Assembly (NCBI GenBank): GCA_036675565.1 | Contig: JAKFER010000319.1 | Location: 1 to 64,000 of the forward strand | From: JACCYQ01 sp036675565 | GTDB lineage: Bacteria > Bacteroidota > Bacteroidia > Chitinophagales > Chitinophagaceae | Length of the DNA stretch: 64,000 nucleotides | Direction: 5' to 3' | Part shown: positions 27,325-36,158 of the stretch, piece after piece | Numbering within the stretch: position 1 is the first letter of the stretch | Layout: each line of letters begins with the position of its first letter | Notes under the pieces: model-generated | The model's input: the letters and a program-made list of their open reading frames with translations, nothing else | Database searches by the model: none | Told to the model about the DNA's origin: nothing | Translations under genes and position numbers: made by a program

Positions 27325-28500
27325 ATGTTAATGGAACAATCCATGCGATGGTATGGCCCGAATGACCCGGTAAAACTTTCCTACATCAGGCAGGCTGGTT
27401 GCAGTGCAGTAGTAACTGCGCTTCATCAGGTACCTGTTGGCGAAATATGGAAAGTAAAGGATATCATGGAAAGAAAGGAAATCATTAACCATGCCGGCAT
27501 GGAATGGCATGTGGTTGAAAGTTTGCCAGTACATGAAGACATCAAAAAAAGATCGGGTGCGTATGAACGTTATATTGAAAATTATAAACAAAGCCTTGTT
27601 AATGCTGCCGGCTGTGGTATTAAAGTGATCACGTATAACTTTATGCCCATCCTCGACTGGATGCGTACCAATGTTTCGTATACTTTACCGGAAGGAAGCA
27701 AGGCTTTGTATTTTGAACGATCCGCTTTTATTGCATTTGATCTTTACCTGTTAAAAAGACCCGGCGCGGTAAAAGATTATACATCAAAAGAAATTGAGAA
27801 GGCATCTGTTTTATTTAACCAAATGAATCAAATTGAAAAAGATGCTCTATATAAAACGTGTTTAATGGGTTTGCCCGGAAGCGATGTCCCATTTACACCT
27901 GAAGAAATCCTGGAAGCCTTAAGAACGTACGAAGGCATTGATGCGGAAAAATTAAAAACACATTTGCACCTTTTTATTAACGAAGTAGCACCATTAGCAG
28001 AAGATGCTGGGATTAAATTAGCCATTCACCCGGATGACCCACCCTACTCTATTTTAGGTTTGCCCCGGATCATGAGCACGGAACAGGATGCCAAAGATTT
28101 GCTGGATGCTGTTCCTATTAATGCAAATGGTTTATGTTTTTGCACAGGCTCATTTGGTGCCAGGCCGGATAATGATTTAACAGGGATGGTTAACCGATTA
28201 GGTAAGCGCATTCATTTTCTGCATTTACGCAGCACCAAAAGAGATGCGGAAGGAAATTTCTACGAAGCCTCTCATTTGGATGGTGATGTAGATATGTATG
28301 CTGTAATCAAGGAAATTCTCCAATTGATGAAACAGAGAAAAATCTCTCTCCCCATGCGGCCCGACCATGGTCACCAGATGCTGGATGACCTGGAGAAAAC
28401 CACCTATCCCGGTTATAGTGCTATCGGCAGGCTGAAAGGTCTTGCTGAGATACGTGGTATGGAAACAGCAATTGCAAGGTCAATGAACTTGCAGGGTTAA
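27325..28500 (+). CDS. uxuA: Mannonate dehydratase
   Basis: Dehydrates D-mannonate to 2-keto-3-deoxygluconate in hexuronate catabolism. Its 391 residues match the family length. MRWYGPNDPVKLSYIRQAG, the HQVPVGEIW segment, YNFMPILDW, LAIHPDDPP and LCFCTGSFGARPDND are family hallmarks and include metal-binding His and Cys positions. The start may be the ATG at 27325 or the next one at 27331. As last gene of xylB-xylA-symporter-uxuA it handles the glucuronate released by the two alpha-glucuronidases of the locus. The preceding steps need uronate isomerase (not in the window) and a fructuronate reductase, for which the SDR at 12069-12815 is a candidate. Confidence 0.95.
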   Translation: MLMEQSMRWYGPNDPVKLSYIRQAGCSAVVTALHQVPVGEIWKVKDIMERKEIINHAGMEWHVVESLPVHEDIKKRSGAYERYIENYKQSLVNAAGCGIKVITYNFMPILDWMRTNVSYTLPEGSKALYFERSAFIAFDLYLLKRPGAVKDYTSKEIEKASVLFNQMNQIEKDALYKTCLMGLPGSDVPFTPEEILEALRTYEGIDAEKLKTHLHLFINEVAPLAEDAGIKLAIHPDDPPYSILGLPRIMSTEQDAKDLLDAVPINANGLCFCTGSFGARPDNDLTGMVNRLGKRIHFLHLRSTKRDAEGNFYEASHLDGDVDMYAVIKEILQLMKQRKISLPMRPDHGHQMLDDLEKTTYPGYSAIGRLKGLAEIRGMETAIARSMNLQG

Positions 28501-28601
28501 AATCAGGGGTTAAAACTCAAATGCCAGTATTAACAAAATGGTTTAACATTCTTAGCATATGGTTGTTGTAACTTTATTCTGTTATCAACCAAAGCCTCTT
28601 T

Positions 28602-29414
28602 ATGCAAAAGGAATTCTTTGAACATATTTTTAAAAAACAACAACAGGTAGAACCGGTACCATCCAATGACCTGATAGCCGGCTGGGCCATGGAACTAATT
28701 TGCTTGTTATACCCGGAGAAGTCGGATAAAAAACATAATTCGCCCTGGGAAATTGAAACCCAGTTTGACCAACTTGAAAACAGGCTGACCGGTATTTTGA
28801 ATGCAACAAAAGCTTGCAGTGATTGCAACAATGAAGCGATCGCAAAACAATGTTTCGAAAGAATTCCAAATCTTTACCGCCTACTCAATACTGATATCCA
28901 GGCAATGGTTGAAGGAGATCCTGCAGCCCGATCAGCGTTTGAAGTAGTGAGAGCCTATCCTGGTTTCCTGGCCATTTCATTTTACAGGATGGCACATGCA
29001 CTTTACAAATTAGATGTTCCGGTACTACCAAGGATCCTGACTGAATATGCGCATTCAAAAACCGGAATTGATATACATCCCGGTGCAGAGATCGGTGAAT
29101 ATTTTTTTATTGATCATGGAACCGGAGTTGTCATTGGCGAAACAGCCATCATTGGCAACCATGTAAAATTGTACCAGGGTGTAACGCTTGGTGCTTTGAG
29201 TGTTGAAAAGAATATGGCCAATATAAAAAGGCACCCGACTGTGGAGGATCATGCGATCATTTATTCGGGAGCTACAATTTTAGGTGGTGATACAACCATT
29301 GGCCACCATAGTATCATTGGTGGAAATGTTTGGTTAACCCGCAGCGTTCCACCGCGTTCAAAAGTTTATCATAACCCGGAGATCACCGTAATGGAAGGTG
29401 TGATCGTTTCCTGA
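28602..29414 (+). CDS. cysE: Serine O-acetyltransferase
   Basis: Makes O-acetylserine from serine and acetyl-CoA, the first step of cysteine synthesis. The 270-residue protein has a helical N-terminal half and a left-handed parallel beta-helix made of hexapeptide repeats (GIDIHPGAEIGEYFFIDHGTG), with the catalytic His in FIDHGTG and the family segment NVWLTRSVPPRSKV near the end. The terminal residues VSS-like tail binding OASS is not obvious; it ends in EGVIVS. It lies 14 bases ahead of cysM and 101 bases after uxuA, so it starts a separate transcript. A weak -7-like TAACTTTA (28569-28576) precedes it. Confidence 0.95.
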   Translation: MQKEFFEHIFKKQQQVEPVPSNDLIAGWAMELICLLYPEKSDKKHNSPWEIETQFDQLENRLTGILNATKACSDCNNEAIAKQCFERIPNLYRLLNTDIQAMVEGDPAARSAFEVVRAYPGFLAISFYRMAHALYKLDVPVLPRILTEYAHSKTGIDIHPGAEIGEYFFIDHGTGVVIGETAIIGNHVKLYQGVTLGALSVEKNMANIKRHPTVEDHAIIYSGATILGGDTTIGHHSIIGGNVWLTRSVPPRSKVYHNPEITVMEGVIVS

Positions 29415-29428
29415 CAAATAAAAAAAGT

Positions 29429-30301
29429 ATGGCAAGCATCATTGACCTGGTAGGTAATACACCATTAGTGGAGATCAACAGGTTGAATCCAAATCCCGCA
29501 GTTAAAATATTTGCTAAACTGGAAGGCGACAACCCGGGTGGAAGTGTGAAGGACCGCCCGGCTTTGAATATGATCCGAAGTGCATTAGAAAGAGGTGAGA
29601 TCAATTCTGAAACAAAATTAATTGAAGCTACCAGTGGGAACACCGGGATTGCACTGGCCATGATCGCCCGTTTGTTTGATCTGGAAATTGAACTGGTGAT
29701 GCCCAATACATCTACCAGGGAACGCACATTAACAATGGAAGCCTTTGGAGCAAAGGTCACGTTGCTAGACAGCATTGAAATTTGTCGCGATTATGCAGAA
29801 GAAAAAGCAGCCACGGGTGAATATTTCATTTTGAACCAGTTTTCGAACCCGGATAATTACCTGGCACATTACAAAACGACGGCTCCTGAAATATGGAAAG
29901 ATACCAACGGTACCATCACGCATTTTGTAAGTTCCATGGGAACCACAGGTACCATCATGGGCACTTCTATGTTCATGAAAGAAAAAAATAAAGAAATTCA
30001 AATTATCGGTTGCCAACCTACGGAAGAATCTTCTATCCCTGGCATTCGACGCTGGCCGAAAGAATATTTACCTAAGATTTTTGATCCTTCCCGTGTTGAC
30101 AGGATCATTGATGTATCACAACAGGAAGCAACCGTAATGGCGCGGCAACTGGCAAAAACTGAAGGCATCTTTGCCGGTATGAGCAGTGGCGGAGCCGCTT
30201 CCGCAGCATTCAGGCTGGCTACTGAACTAGACAGCGGAATCATTGTTTTTATTGTATGCGACCGTGGAGACCGTTACCTGAGCAGCGACCTTTTCGGATA
30301 A
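29429..30301 (+). CDS. cysM: Cysteine synthase (CysM-type, PLP dependent)
   Basis: Forms cysteine from O-acetylserine and sulfide (or S-sulfocysteine from thiosulfate). It has 290 residues with the PLP lysine Lys41 in GGSVKDRPA, the phosphate/substrate loop ATSGNTG, and SSMGTTGTIMG. The SVKDRPA form and short length resemble CysM more than CysK. It follows cysE by 14 bases, making a two-gene cysteine operon. Its stop codon is directly adjacent to the stop of the convergent phosphatase gene (30301/30302) with no spacer, so the two transcripts must overlap at their ends. Some Bacteroidota use related enzymes for cysteate synthesis; that cannot be excluded. Confidence 0.92.
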   Translation: MASIIDLVGNTPLVEINRLNPNPAVKIFAKLEGDNPGGSVKDRPALNMIRSALERGEINSETKLIEATSGNTGIALAMIARLFDLEIELVMPNTSTRERTLTMEAFGAKVTLLDSIEICRDYAEEKAATGEYFILNQFSNPDNYLAHYKTTAPEIWKDTNGTITHFVSSMGTTGTIMGTSMFMKEKNKEIQIIGCQPTEESSIPGIRRWPKEYLPKIFDPSRVDRIIDVSQQEATVMARQLAKTEGIFAGMSSGGAASAAFRLATELDSGIIVFIVCDRGDRYLSSDLFG

Positions 30302-31939
30302 CTATTGCATTACTTCTTCAATCACCTTGCCGGTAGTACCGTTTGGCATTTGAATTTGTAATAATGCGGCTAGTGTTGGCGCCACATCATTCATATAAAC
30401 TTCACGGTAAGATTTTCCTGGCTTAATATTCCATCCATAAAAAATCAATGGGATATGACTGTCATAAGGGCTCCATGAACCATGGGTGGTTCCCGTGTTT
30501 CCATATGCATCAATAAACCCGGGATTTAAAATATACTGCACATCACCATTTCTCGTTGGGTGATAACCGTTAGCAATCATCTCTTTCAATTTTCCAGGTA
30601 AAGGAATGTCACCTATATCATTAACCGCAAAAACCTGTGCGACTTGTGGCATCACTTCCATATAACGTATAACTTCTTTTGCCAGTGCATCTTTATCTAA
30701 CCCAAACTCCCTGATCTTCTGATGATCAAAATGCACCTGGTAATTATACAGGCTGGTAACCAGTTCTTCCTGGTTGAATTTTATCTTCAGTAAATCATTC
30801 AAACCTTTAAAAACCTGGGAACCAAAGAACTGTCCGCCTGCTAATTTATTTTCTTTTAAAAATCCGGGGACATGCGATACGCCATGATCGGCTGATAAAA
30901 AAAGAAGATATTGACCCTTACCTATTTTCTGATCGAGGTGTGTTAAAAAATCACCCAGGTCCTTATCAAAGCGCAGGTACATATCTTCAGTTTCCATTGA
31001 ATTGGGTCCAAAAGAATGACCTATATAATCCGGTGAAGAAAAACTCACTGCTAAAAAATCGGTAATATTATCTGCACCCAACTGCTCTCCTTCAATGGCT
31101 GCTTTAGCCATTTCAATCGTTAAAGCATTTCCATAAGGCGTGCTGGCTATGGCGCCAAAATTTTTATCGGTAAATTTTTTAAGATCATAAGGAAACCCTT
31201 TCTGGTCTGCACCAAGGGGTTTTGATTCATAAATTTTTTCATCGGCTGTGCTTTGTATATAAGATGCAGCCGGGTATAACAAATTCCAGTTTTGCTGGTA
31301 ATATTGATTAACAAGTTTTCTCTCATTGAATTTTTTAACCCAACCTGGAAGATCCTTCATATAATAAGTGGAAGAGATAAAATTGCCATCACTTGAATTA
31401 TACCAGTAAGCCCCATTGGCGGAATGACCTGCAGGCAGAATCCCTCCCCTGTCCTTAATGGCAATACCAATGACTTTGCTCCTGAAGTTTGTAGCCATTC
31501 TTAATTCATCGCAAATAGTTGTTGTTAATAAATTTTTGGGTGATTGTTGTCCTTTGTCACTTATCGGACCGCCAACCGTTTGCACTGAATCATCTTCTGT
31601 ACAATATACCGACCGATTTAAATTTTTATCCCACCAGCCATTGCCTGTAATGCCATGAATGGCAGGTGTTGTTCCTGTATACAAAGTAGCATGCCCGCAA
31701 GCTGTTACAGTTGGAGAATATGGAATGAAAGCATTTTCGAAATTGAAACCTTGTCCTAATAATCTTTTAAAGCCACCATCTTCTTTATAACGGTCATGGT
31801 AACGATATAAAAAATCCCAGCGCATCTGGTCAATAACTACACCTACAACCAATTTTGGTTTAGCTGTTTGCGTAGTCTGGGCTTCGCCCATTAAAAAACT
31901 AAAAAAGACAGTTGCGAGTAAAAAAGATAACCTGATCAT
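30302..31939 (-). CDS. PafA-like alkaline phosphatase (phosphodiesterase/NPP superfamily)
   Basis: Exported phosphatase of 545 residues that releases phosphate from phosphomonoesters in the periplasm or outside the cell. It has a signal peptide ending at GEAQ and the alkaline phosphatase-superfamily metal sites: VVIDQMRWDF, the nucleophile Thr (about 79) in PTVTACGHATLYTG, SFSSPDYIGHSFGP, and LFLSADHGVSHVPGF. The overall layout matches PafA-type enzymes that are the main phosphatases of many Bacteroidota. The ATG at 31939 is preferred over an in-frame TTG at 31942. A -7 element TACATTTG lies at 31955-31962 on this strand. The gene converges on cysM with no spacer. Confidence 0.9.
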   Translation of the reverse strand: MIRLSFLLATVFFSFLMGEAQTTQTAKPKLVVGVVIDQMRWDFLYRYHDRYKEDGGFKRLLGQGFNFENAFIPYSPTVTACGHATLYTGTTPAIHGITGNGWWDKNLNRSVYCTEDDSVQTVGGPISDKGQQSPKNLLTTTICDELRMATNFRSKVIGIAIKDRGGILPAGHSANGAYWYNSSDGNFISSTYYMKDLPGWVKKFNERKLVNQYYQQNWNLLYPAASYIQSTADEKIYESKPLGADQKGFPYDLKKFTDKNFGAIASTPYGNALTIEMAKAAIEGEQLGADNITDFLAVSFSSPDYIGHSFGPNSMETEDMYLRFDKDLGDFLTHLDQKIGKGQYLLFLSADHGVSHVPGFLKENKLAGGQFFGSQVFKGLNDLLKIKFNQEELVTSLYNYQVHFDHQKIREFGLDKDALAKEVIRYMEVMPQVAQVFAVNDIGDIPLPGKLKEMIANGYHPTRNGDVQYILNPGFIDAYGNTGTTHGSWSPYDSHIPLIFYGWNIKPGKSYREVYMNDVAPTLAALLQIQMPNGTTGKVIEEVMQ

Positions 31940-31954
31940 CAATACTATTTTTTA

Positions 31955-31962
31955 CAAATGTA
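31955..31962 (-). promoter_or_regulatory. Promoter -7 element for the PafA-like gene
   Basis: On the minus strand the bases read TACATTTG, matching the Bacteroidota -7 consensus TAnnTTTG, 16 bases upstream of the ATG at 31939. No clear -33 TTTG is seen, so only the -7 part is supported. The predicted leader would be very short. Confidence 0.45.
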
Positions 31963-32081
31963 TTGAATAGGTTCTTGTTCTAGTTTTACTTTAACGTTAA
32001 ATGAAATTTGGTAAGAGATAATCCTTAACATAGAGCCATGTAGGCTACGCAGAACTTTTTATCCCATTTTTTAAAAAACAT

Positions 32082-32089
32082 TACCTTTG
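32082..32089 (+). promoter_or_regulatory. Promoter -7 element for the oxoamine synthase gene
   Basis: TACCTTTG matches TAnnTTTG. A TTTT at 32057-32060, 21 bases upstream, could serve as the -33 element (consensus TTTG). The start codon lies about 90 bases downstream, leaving an ordinary leader. Confidence 0.55.
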
Positions 32090-32180
32090 CGGTTTTCAAA
32101 TCATTACGTGAATTTTTTAAAAGTGAAAAATGGGCGCCCGATCCACTTCCCTTTAAAAATCACCCAAACAACAATATAAT

Positions 32181-33437
32181 ATGGCAGATATTTTTGAACG
32201 GTTATTGAAGAACCAGGGCCCTCTTGGGCAACATCGCGAAAGAGCACATGGTTATTTTGCTTTCCCCAAACTGGAAGGTGATATTGGTAGCAGGATGAAA
32301 TTTCGCGGCAAAGAAGTGATTGTATGGAGTTTAAATAATTACCTGGGCCTGGCAAATCATCCTGAAGTACGCAAAGCGGATGCTGAAGGTGCCCGGGATT
32401 TTGGATTGGCTTTACCAATGGGTGCCCGCATGATGAGCGGGAACAGTAATCAACATGAACAATTAGAAAGAGAACTGGCAGCATTTGTGATGAAAGAAGA
32501 TGCTGCTTTATTGAATTATGGATACCAGGGCATGTCAAGCCTGATTGATGTATTATGCAGCAGGCATGATGTGATTGTTTATGATGCGGAAAGTCATGCA
32601 TGTATCATCGATGGATTAAGAATGCATGCTGGTCACCGTTATGTTTTTAAACATAATGATGTGGAAGATTTTGAAAAACAAATACAACGTGCCACATCGT
32701 TAATTGAAAAACAAAAAGCAGGTGGCATCCTGGTTATTACTGAAGGTGTTTTTGGAATGGCAGGCGACCAGGGCAGGCTTAAAGAAATTGCCACATTAAA
32801 AGATAAATATTCTTTCAGGTTATTAGTGGATGATGCACATGGATTTGGCACATTGGGAGAAACCGGTGCTGGTGCTGGTGAAGCACAGGGCGTACAGGAT
32901 AAGATAGACCTGTATTTTTCAACATTTGCAAAATCAATGGCTTCGATCGGGGCATTTATTGCAGGCGACAAAAAGATCATTGATTATGTACGTTATAATA
33001 TCCGCTCGCAGATATTCGCCAAAAGTCTCCCCATGCCATTGGTGATTGGTAATTTAAAAAGATTGGAACTTTTAAAAACACGTCCGGAGTTAAAAGACAA
33101 GCTTTGGGAAAATGCACAAAAGCTGCAAAAGGGATTAAAAGAAAAAGGTTTTGATATTGGGAAAACGGATTCCCCGGTTACACCTATATATATGAAAGGT
33201 GGTGTAGAAGAAGCAACAGCTATGGTGATGGACCTCCGGGAAAACTATCACATCTTTTGTTCCATTGTTGTTTACCCGGTTATACCAAAGGGACATATTA
33301 TTTATCGCCTGATCCCAACGGCAGTACATACAGATGAAGATATTGAGTTAACGTTGAAAGCATTTGAAGAAACCAAGAAGAAACTGGATGCAGGGGAATA
33401 TAAAGTTGAATTTATTCCGGACATGGCAGAAGCCTGA
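32181..33437 (+). CDS. Alpha-oxoamine synthase (PLP; serine palmitoyltransferase / cysteate acyltransferase type)
   Basis: PLP enzyme of 418 residues that condenses an amino acid with an acyl thioester, releasing CO2. The family motifs are present: NNYLGLANHPEV, GARMMSGNSNQHEQLE, ESHACIIDG, VDDAHGFGTLGETGAG with the PLP-contacting Asp/His, and the lysine in FSTFAKSMAS. Alternatives in this family are KBL, AONS, serine palmitoyltransferase and the cysteate fatty acyltransferase of sulfonolipid synthesis. No biotin or threonine genes are nearby, so the lipid roles are more likely in Bacteroidota, where sphingolipids or sulfonolipids are common. The cysE-cysM pair is within 3 kb, which fits either serine- or cysteine-derived head groups but proves nothing. 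It is a single-gene unit between a promoter element and a terminator. Confidence 0.85.
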   Translation: MADIFERLLKNQGPLGQHRERAHGYFAFPKLEGDIGSRMKFRGKEVIVWSLNNYLGLANHPEVRKADAEGARDFGLALPMGARMMSGNSNQHEQLERELAAFVMKEDAALLNYGYQGMSSLIDVLCSRHDVIVYDAESHACIIDGLRMHAGHRYVFKHNDVEDFEKQIQRATSLIEKQKAGGILVITEGVFGMAGDQGRLKEIATLKDKYSFRLLVDDAHGFGTLGETGAGAGEAQGVQDKIDLYFSTFAKSMASIGAFIAGDKKIIDYVRYNIRSQIFAKSLPMPLVIGNLKRLELLKTRPELKDKLWENAQKLQKGLKEKGFDIGKTDSPVTPIYMKGGVEEATAMVMDLRENYHIFCSIVVYPVIPKGHIIYRLIPTAVHTDEDIELTLKAFEETKKKLDAGEYKVEFIPDMAEA

Positions 33438-33460
33438 CCTGTTATTATAAATAAATATTA

Positions 33461-33495
33461 AAAAGCACTGTTTTATACAGTGCTTTTGTTCTTTT
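33461..33495 (+). terminator. Intrinsic terminator after the oxoamine synthase gene
   Basis: Arms AAAAGCACTG and CAGTGCTTTT with a 7-base loop, followed by GTTCTTTT. It starts 24 bases after the stop codon at 33437 and separates this gene from the peptidase gene. Confidence 0.85.
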
Positions 33496-33633
33496 ACAAC
33501 CTCCATCTGCATGGAAAGCATTATTTTTAAAGCTATTTATTACCCAAAGAAAATTTTTAAAAAAGGTCATCTGATTACCATGTCCTGGTTATGAACAAAG
33601 GAAATACACCAGGATAAAAAAACAAAAACTCAA

Positions 33634-35799
33634 ATGAAAAAAATCTTTTTACTGTTATTCTTATTACCCTTGTTTACCCTGGCGCAGGATAAACTGATTA
33701 CCCTCGAAGACATTTATAAAAAAGGCACTTTCCGTGGTGAATTTGTTCCGGGTTTTGCAGAACTGCCACTGGACAGTATCATCAATCCCAAAGATGTTTT
33801 AGATGAAACAGGAAAAAATTTGAATACATCTGATTACATGTTAAGTGCGGACAACAAACGCATTATTTTTTTTACGGGTCGTGAAAATATCTATCGCAGA
33901 TCAAGCAAAGCAAATACCTACCTGTATGATGTAAATACAAAAAAGACCATCAGCCTGAATAAGGATAAGATCATGCATCCCACTTTTTCTCCTGACGGAT
34001 CAAAAATCGCTTTTGTACATAACAATAACCTGTACGTTTATGATATTGCAACAACATCAACCAAAGCCATTACAACGGATGGTAAATGGAACTACATCAT
34101 CAATGGAAATGCTGATTGGGTATACGAAGAAGAATTCAGTTTTTCACAAGCTTATCAATGGAGCCCGCAGGGTAATTATATTGCTTATTACCGGTTTGAT
34201 GAAACCAATGTAAAAGAATATAACATGCCGTTTTATGATGATACCTACAACCAGGATTATCGTTATAAATATCCAAAAGCCGGCGAAGACAATTCAGTAG
34301 TGACTATTCATATTTATAATGTAAATACCGGCAATAAAGTGCAGGCGGAATATGAACAAGGCGATATTTATATCCCAAGAATTAAATGGACACAGGCCGA
34401 TGATCAATTAATTGTTTACTGGATGAACAGGCACCAGAACGAATTAAAACTTTTACAAACCAATGCAGCAACCGGTGCCAGCCAACCTATTTACCAGGAA
34501 AAGAATAAATATTATGTTGACATCACGGATGACTGGTGGTTTTTAAAAGATGGCAAACATTTTATTTTTACCAGCGAGATGAATGGCTATAACCAGATCT
34601 ACTTATACAGCATGGATGGTAAAAAGAAAGTGCAACTATCTAAAGGGAACTATGACCTGGCAAACATCAATGGCGTGGATGAAAAGAACAACCGTATTTA
34701 TTATACTTTGGCCTATCCTACCCCGTTAGACCGTCATGTTTTTGTAACCGATTTTGATGGCAAGAACACCACACAGTTAACCAGTGGCAATGGGTTTCAC
34801 CGGGCGGTTTTTGATAAGGATTTTTCAAAATTCTATGATTATCATTCTACCATTAACACACCCCAGACTGTAACGCTTTACAACCTGCAAACAACCCGTA
34901 AAAAAATAAGTCCGCAGATGGTAAAAGTGATGAATGATAACAGTAAGCTTAAAAATAAATTAAAAGAATATGCCATCGGCCAGGTTGAATTCATCAAGGT
35001 TCCCAATACTAAAGGCGATACATTAAATGGCTGGATGTTGAAACCAATGAATTTTGATCCGGCAAAAAAATATCCTGTATTGTTTTGTAATTATGGCGGA
35101 CCCGGATCGCAGCAGGTTGCCAACAGGTTTGGTGCTGCAAATTTCTGGCACCAGATGATGGCACAAAAAGGATATATTGTTGTGAGTGTTGATAATACGG
35201 GTACTGGTTACCGTGGGGAAGAATTTAAAAAGAAAACTTACCTGCAATTGGGTAAATACGAAATTGAAGACCAGATCGATGCCGCTAAATATTTATCCGC
35301 ATTGCCTTATGTTGATGCGAAACAGATTGGTCATTGGGGATGGAGTTATGGCGGATTTATGAGTACGCTGGCTATAACCAAAGGTGCAGATGTTTTTTCT
35401 GCAGCAGTGGCTGTTGCTCCTGTTACATCCTGGAGATATTATGACAATATTTATACGGAAAGATATATGCGTACGCCTAAGGAAAATCCGAAAGGTTATG
35501 ATGATAACGCACCCATCAATTTTGTTGATAAGATTAAAGGAAAATATTTATTGATTCATGGCAGTGCAGATGATAATGTACATTTTCAAAACAGTACGCA
35601 ATTAATTACCGCATTGGTAAAAAATAATATCGACTTTGATTTGGGTATGTATCCGAATAAAAATCATGGCATCAGTGGCAGTGCTGACAATACTACGTTT
35701 CACTTATGGAGTAAAATGACCAACTGGATTTTGGAAAATCTAAAAAATGAAAACACTGCCAAAGTCACAGGATATCAAACCAATCAAAAAGCATTTTAA
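33634..35799 (+). CDS. Dipeptidyl peptidase IV (S9 family)
   Basis: Exported serine peptidase that removes X-Pro or X-Ala dipeptides from peptide N-termini. It has 721 residues, with a signal peptide ending at TLAQ, an eight-bladed propeller domain and a C-terminal alpha/beta-hydrolase. DWVYEEEF supplies the glutamates that hold the substrate amino terminus, as in DPP IV. The triad is Ser571 in GWSYGGF, Asp646 in SADDNVHFQ and His678 in NKNHGISG. It is flanked by terminators on both sides, so it is monocistronic. No -7 element was recognised in the 138 bases after the upstream terminator. Confidence 0.95.
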   Translation: MKKIFLLLFLLPLFTLAQDKLITLEDIYKKGTFRGEFVPGFAELPLDSIINPKDVLDETGKNLNTSDYMLSADNKRIIFFTGRENIYRRSSKANTYLYDVNTKKTISLNKDKIMHPTFSPDGSKIAFVHNNNLYVYDIATTSTKAITTDGKWNYIINGNADWVYEEEFSFSQAYQWSPQGNYIAYYRFDETNVKEYNMPFYDDTYNQDYRYKYPKAGEDNSVVTIHIYNVNTGNKVQAEYEQGDIYIPRIKWTQADDQLIVYWMNRHQNELKLLQTNAATGASQPIYQEKNKYYVDITDDWWFLKDGKHFIFTSEMNGYNQIYLYSMDGKKKVQLSKGNYDLANINGVDEKNNRIYYTLAYPTPLDRHVFVTDFDGKNTTQLTSGNGFHRAVFDKDFSKFYDYHSTINTPQTVTLYNLQTTRKKISPQMVKVMNDNSKLKNKLKEYAIGQVEFIKVPNTKGDTLNGWMLKPMNFDPAKKYPVLFCNYGGPGSQQVANRFGAANFWHQMMAQKGYIVVSVDNTGTGYRGEEFKKKTYLQLGKYEIEDQIDAAKYLSALPYVDAKQIGHWGWSYGGFMSTLAITKGADVFSAAVAVAPVTSWRYYDNIYTERYMRTPKENPKGYDDNAPINFVDKIKGKYLLIHGSADDNVHFQNSTQLITALVKNNIDFDLGMYPNKNHGISGSADNTTFHLWSKMTNWILENLKNENTAKVTGYQTNQKAF

Positions 35800-35816
35800 A
35801 CTAATATCATCTAAAT

Positions 35817-35852
35817 AAAATGAGGTTACCCTAACAAGGTAACCTCATTTTT
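35817..35852 (+). terminator. Intrinsic terminator after DPP IV
   Basis: Arms TGAGGTTACC and GGTAACCTCA, extended by A-T pairs, around a 7-base loop and followed by TTTTTATTTT. It begins 18 bases past the stop codon. This is one of the strongest hairpins of the window and could act in both directions. Confidence 0.92.
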
Positions 35853-36158
35853 ATTTTACGACTATACATAACATTTATGATGTATAAGCATTTTTAAGTA
35901 TGGGAAGTATATAAAAAAAGAACCCCGACTAAAAGTCGGGGGCCCTAATCAAAAACCATTAACCATTAAACCTTATCCTATGAAAATTCATTGCTAATAT
36001 AGGTACGAATAAAATAAAGGGGACAGCTATTTATTAATAATTTTAAGCAATGAAGGAAAACCCTTAGTGTTAAAAATTCTCACTTGTAAATAACCATTGA
36101 TAATCAATAAACCTTCTTCTTTTCAAATTGTTTACAAAGACATTATCTTTAAAATATT
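35853..36158. other. Noncoding stretch with an isolated hairpin
   Basis: About 306 bases between the DPP IV terminator and ubiX contain no credible gene; only peptides of 5-14 codons start with ATG. The stretch holds a perfect GC-rich hairpin (35923-35941) oriented as a minus-strand terminator, and an A/C-rich tract on the plus strand with two CCATTAA repeats (35957-35969). A TATCTTTA at 36144-36151 is one mismatch from a -7 element and may belong to ubiX. Confidence 0.5.
35914..35941 (-). terminator. Intrinsic terminator on the minus strand
   Basis: On the minus strand the arms CCCCGACT and AGTCGGGG (8 bases, 3-base loop) are followed by TTCTTTTTTT, a textbook terminator. No minus-strand gene ends here: the next genes on both sides are on the plus strand. 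It therefore suggests an unannotated minus-strand transcript starting between about 35950 and 36150, or a leftover of a lost gene. Confidence 0.65.

Noticed and set aside
32104..32601. 165-codon minus-strand frame opposite the oxoamine synthase gene
   Set aside because: Antisense to a clear PLP-enzyme gene, Cys/His/Ser-rich shadow composition, no family features.
33511..33594. 27-codon basic peptide frame before the DPP IV gene
   Set aside because: Too short to judge, no conservation evidence, directly after a terminator with no promoter seen.
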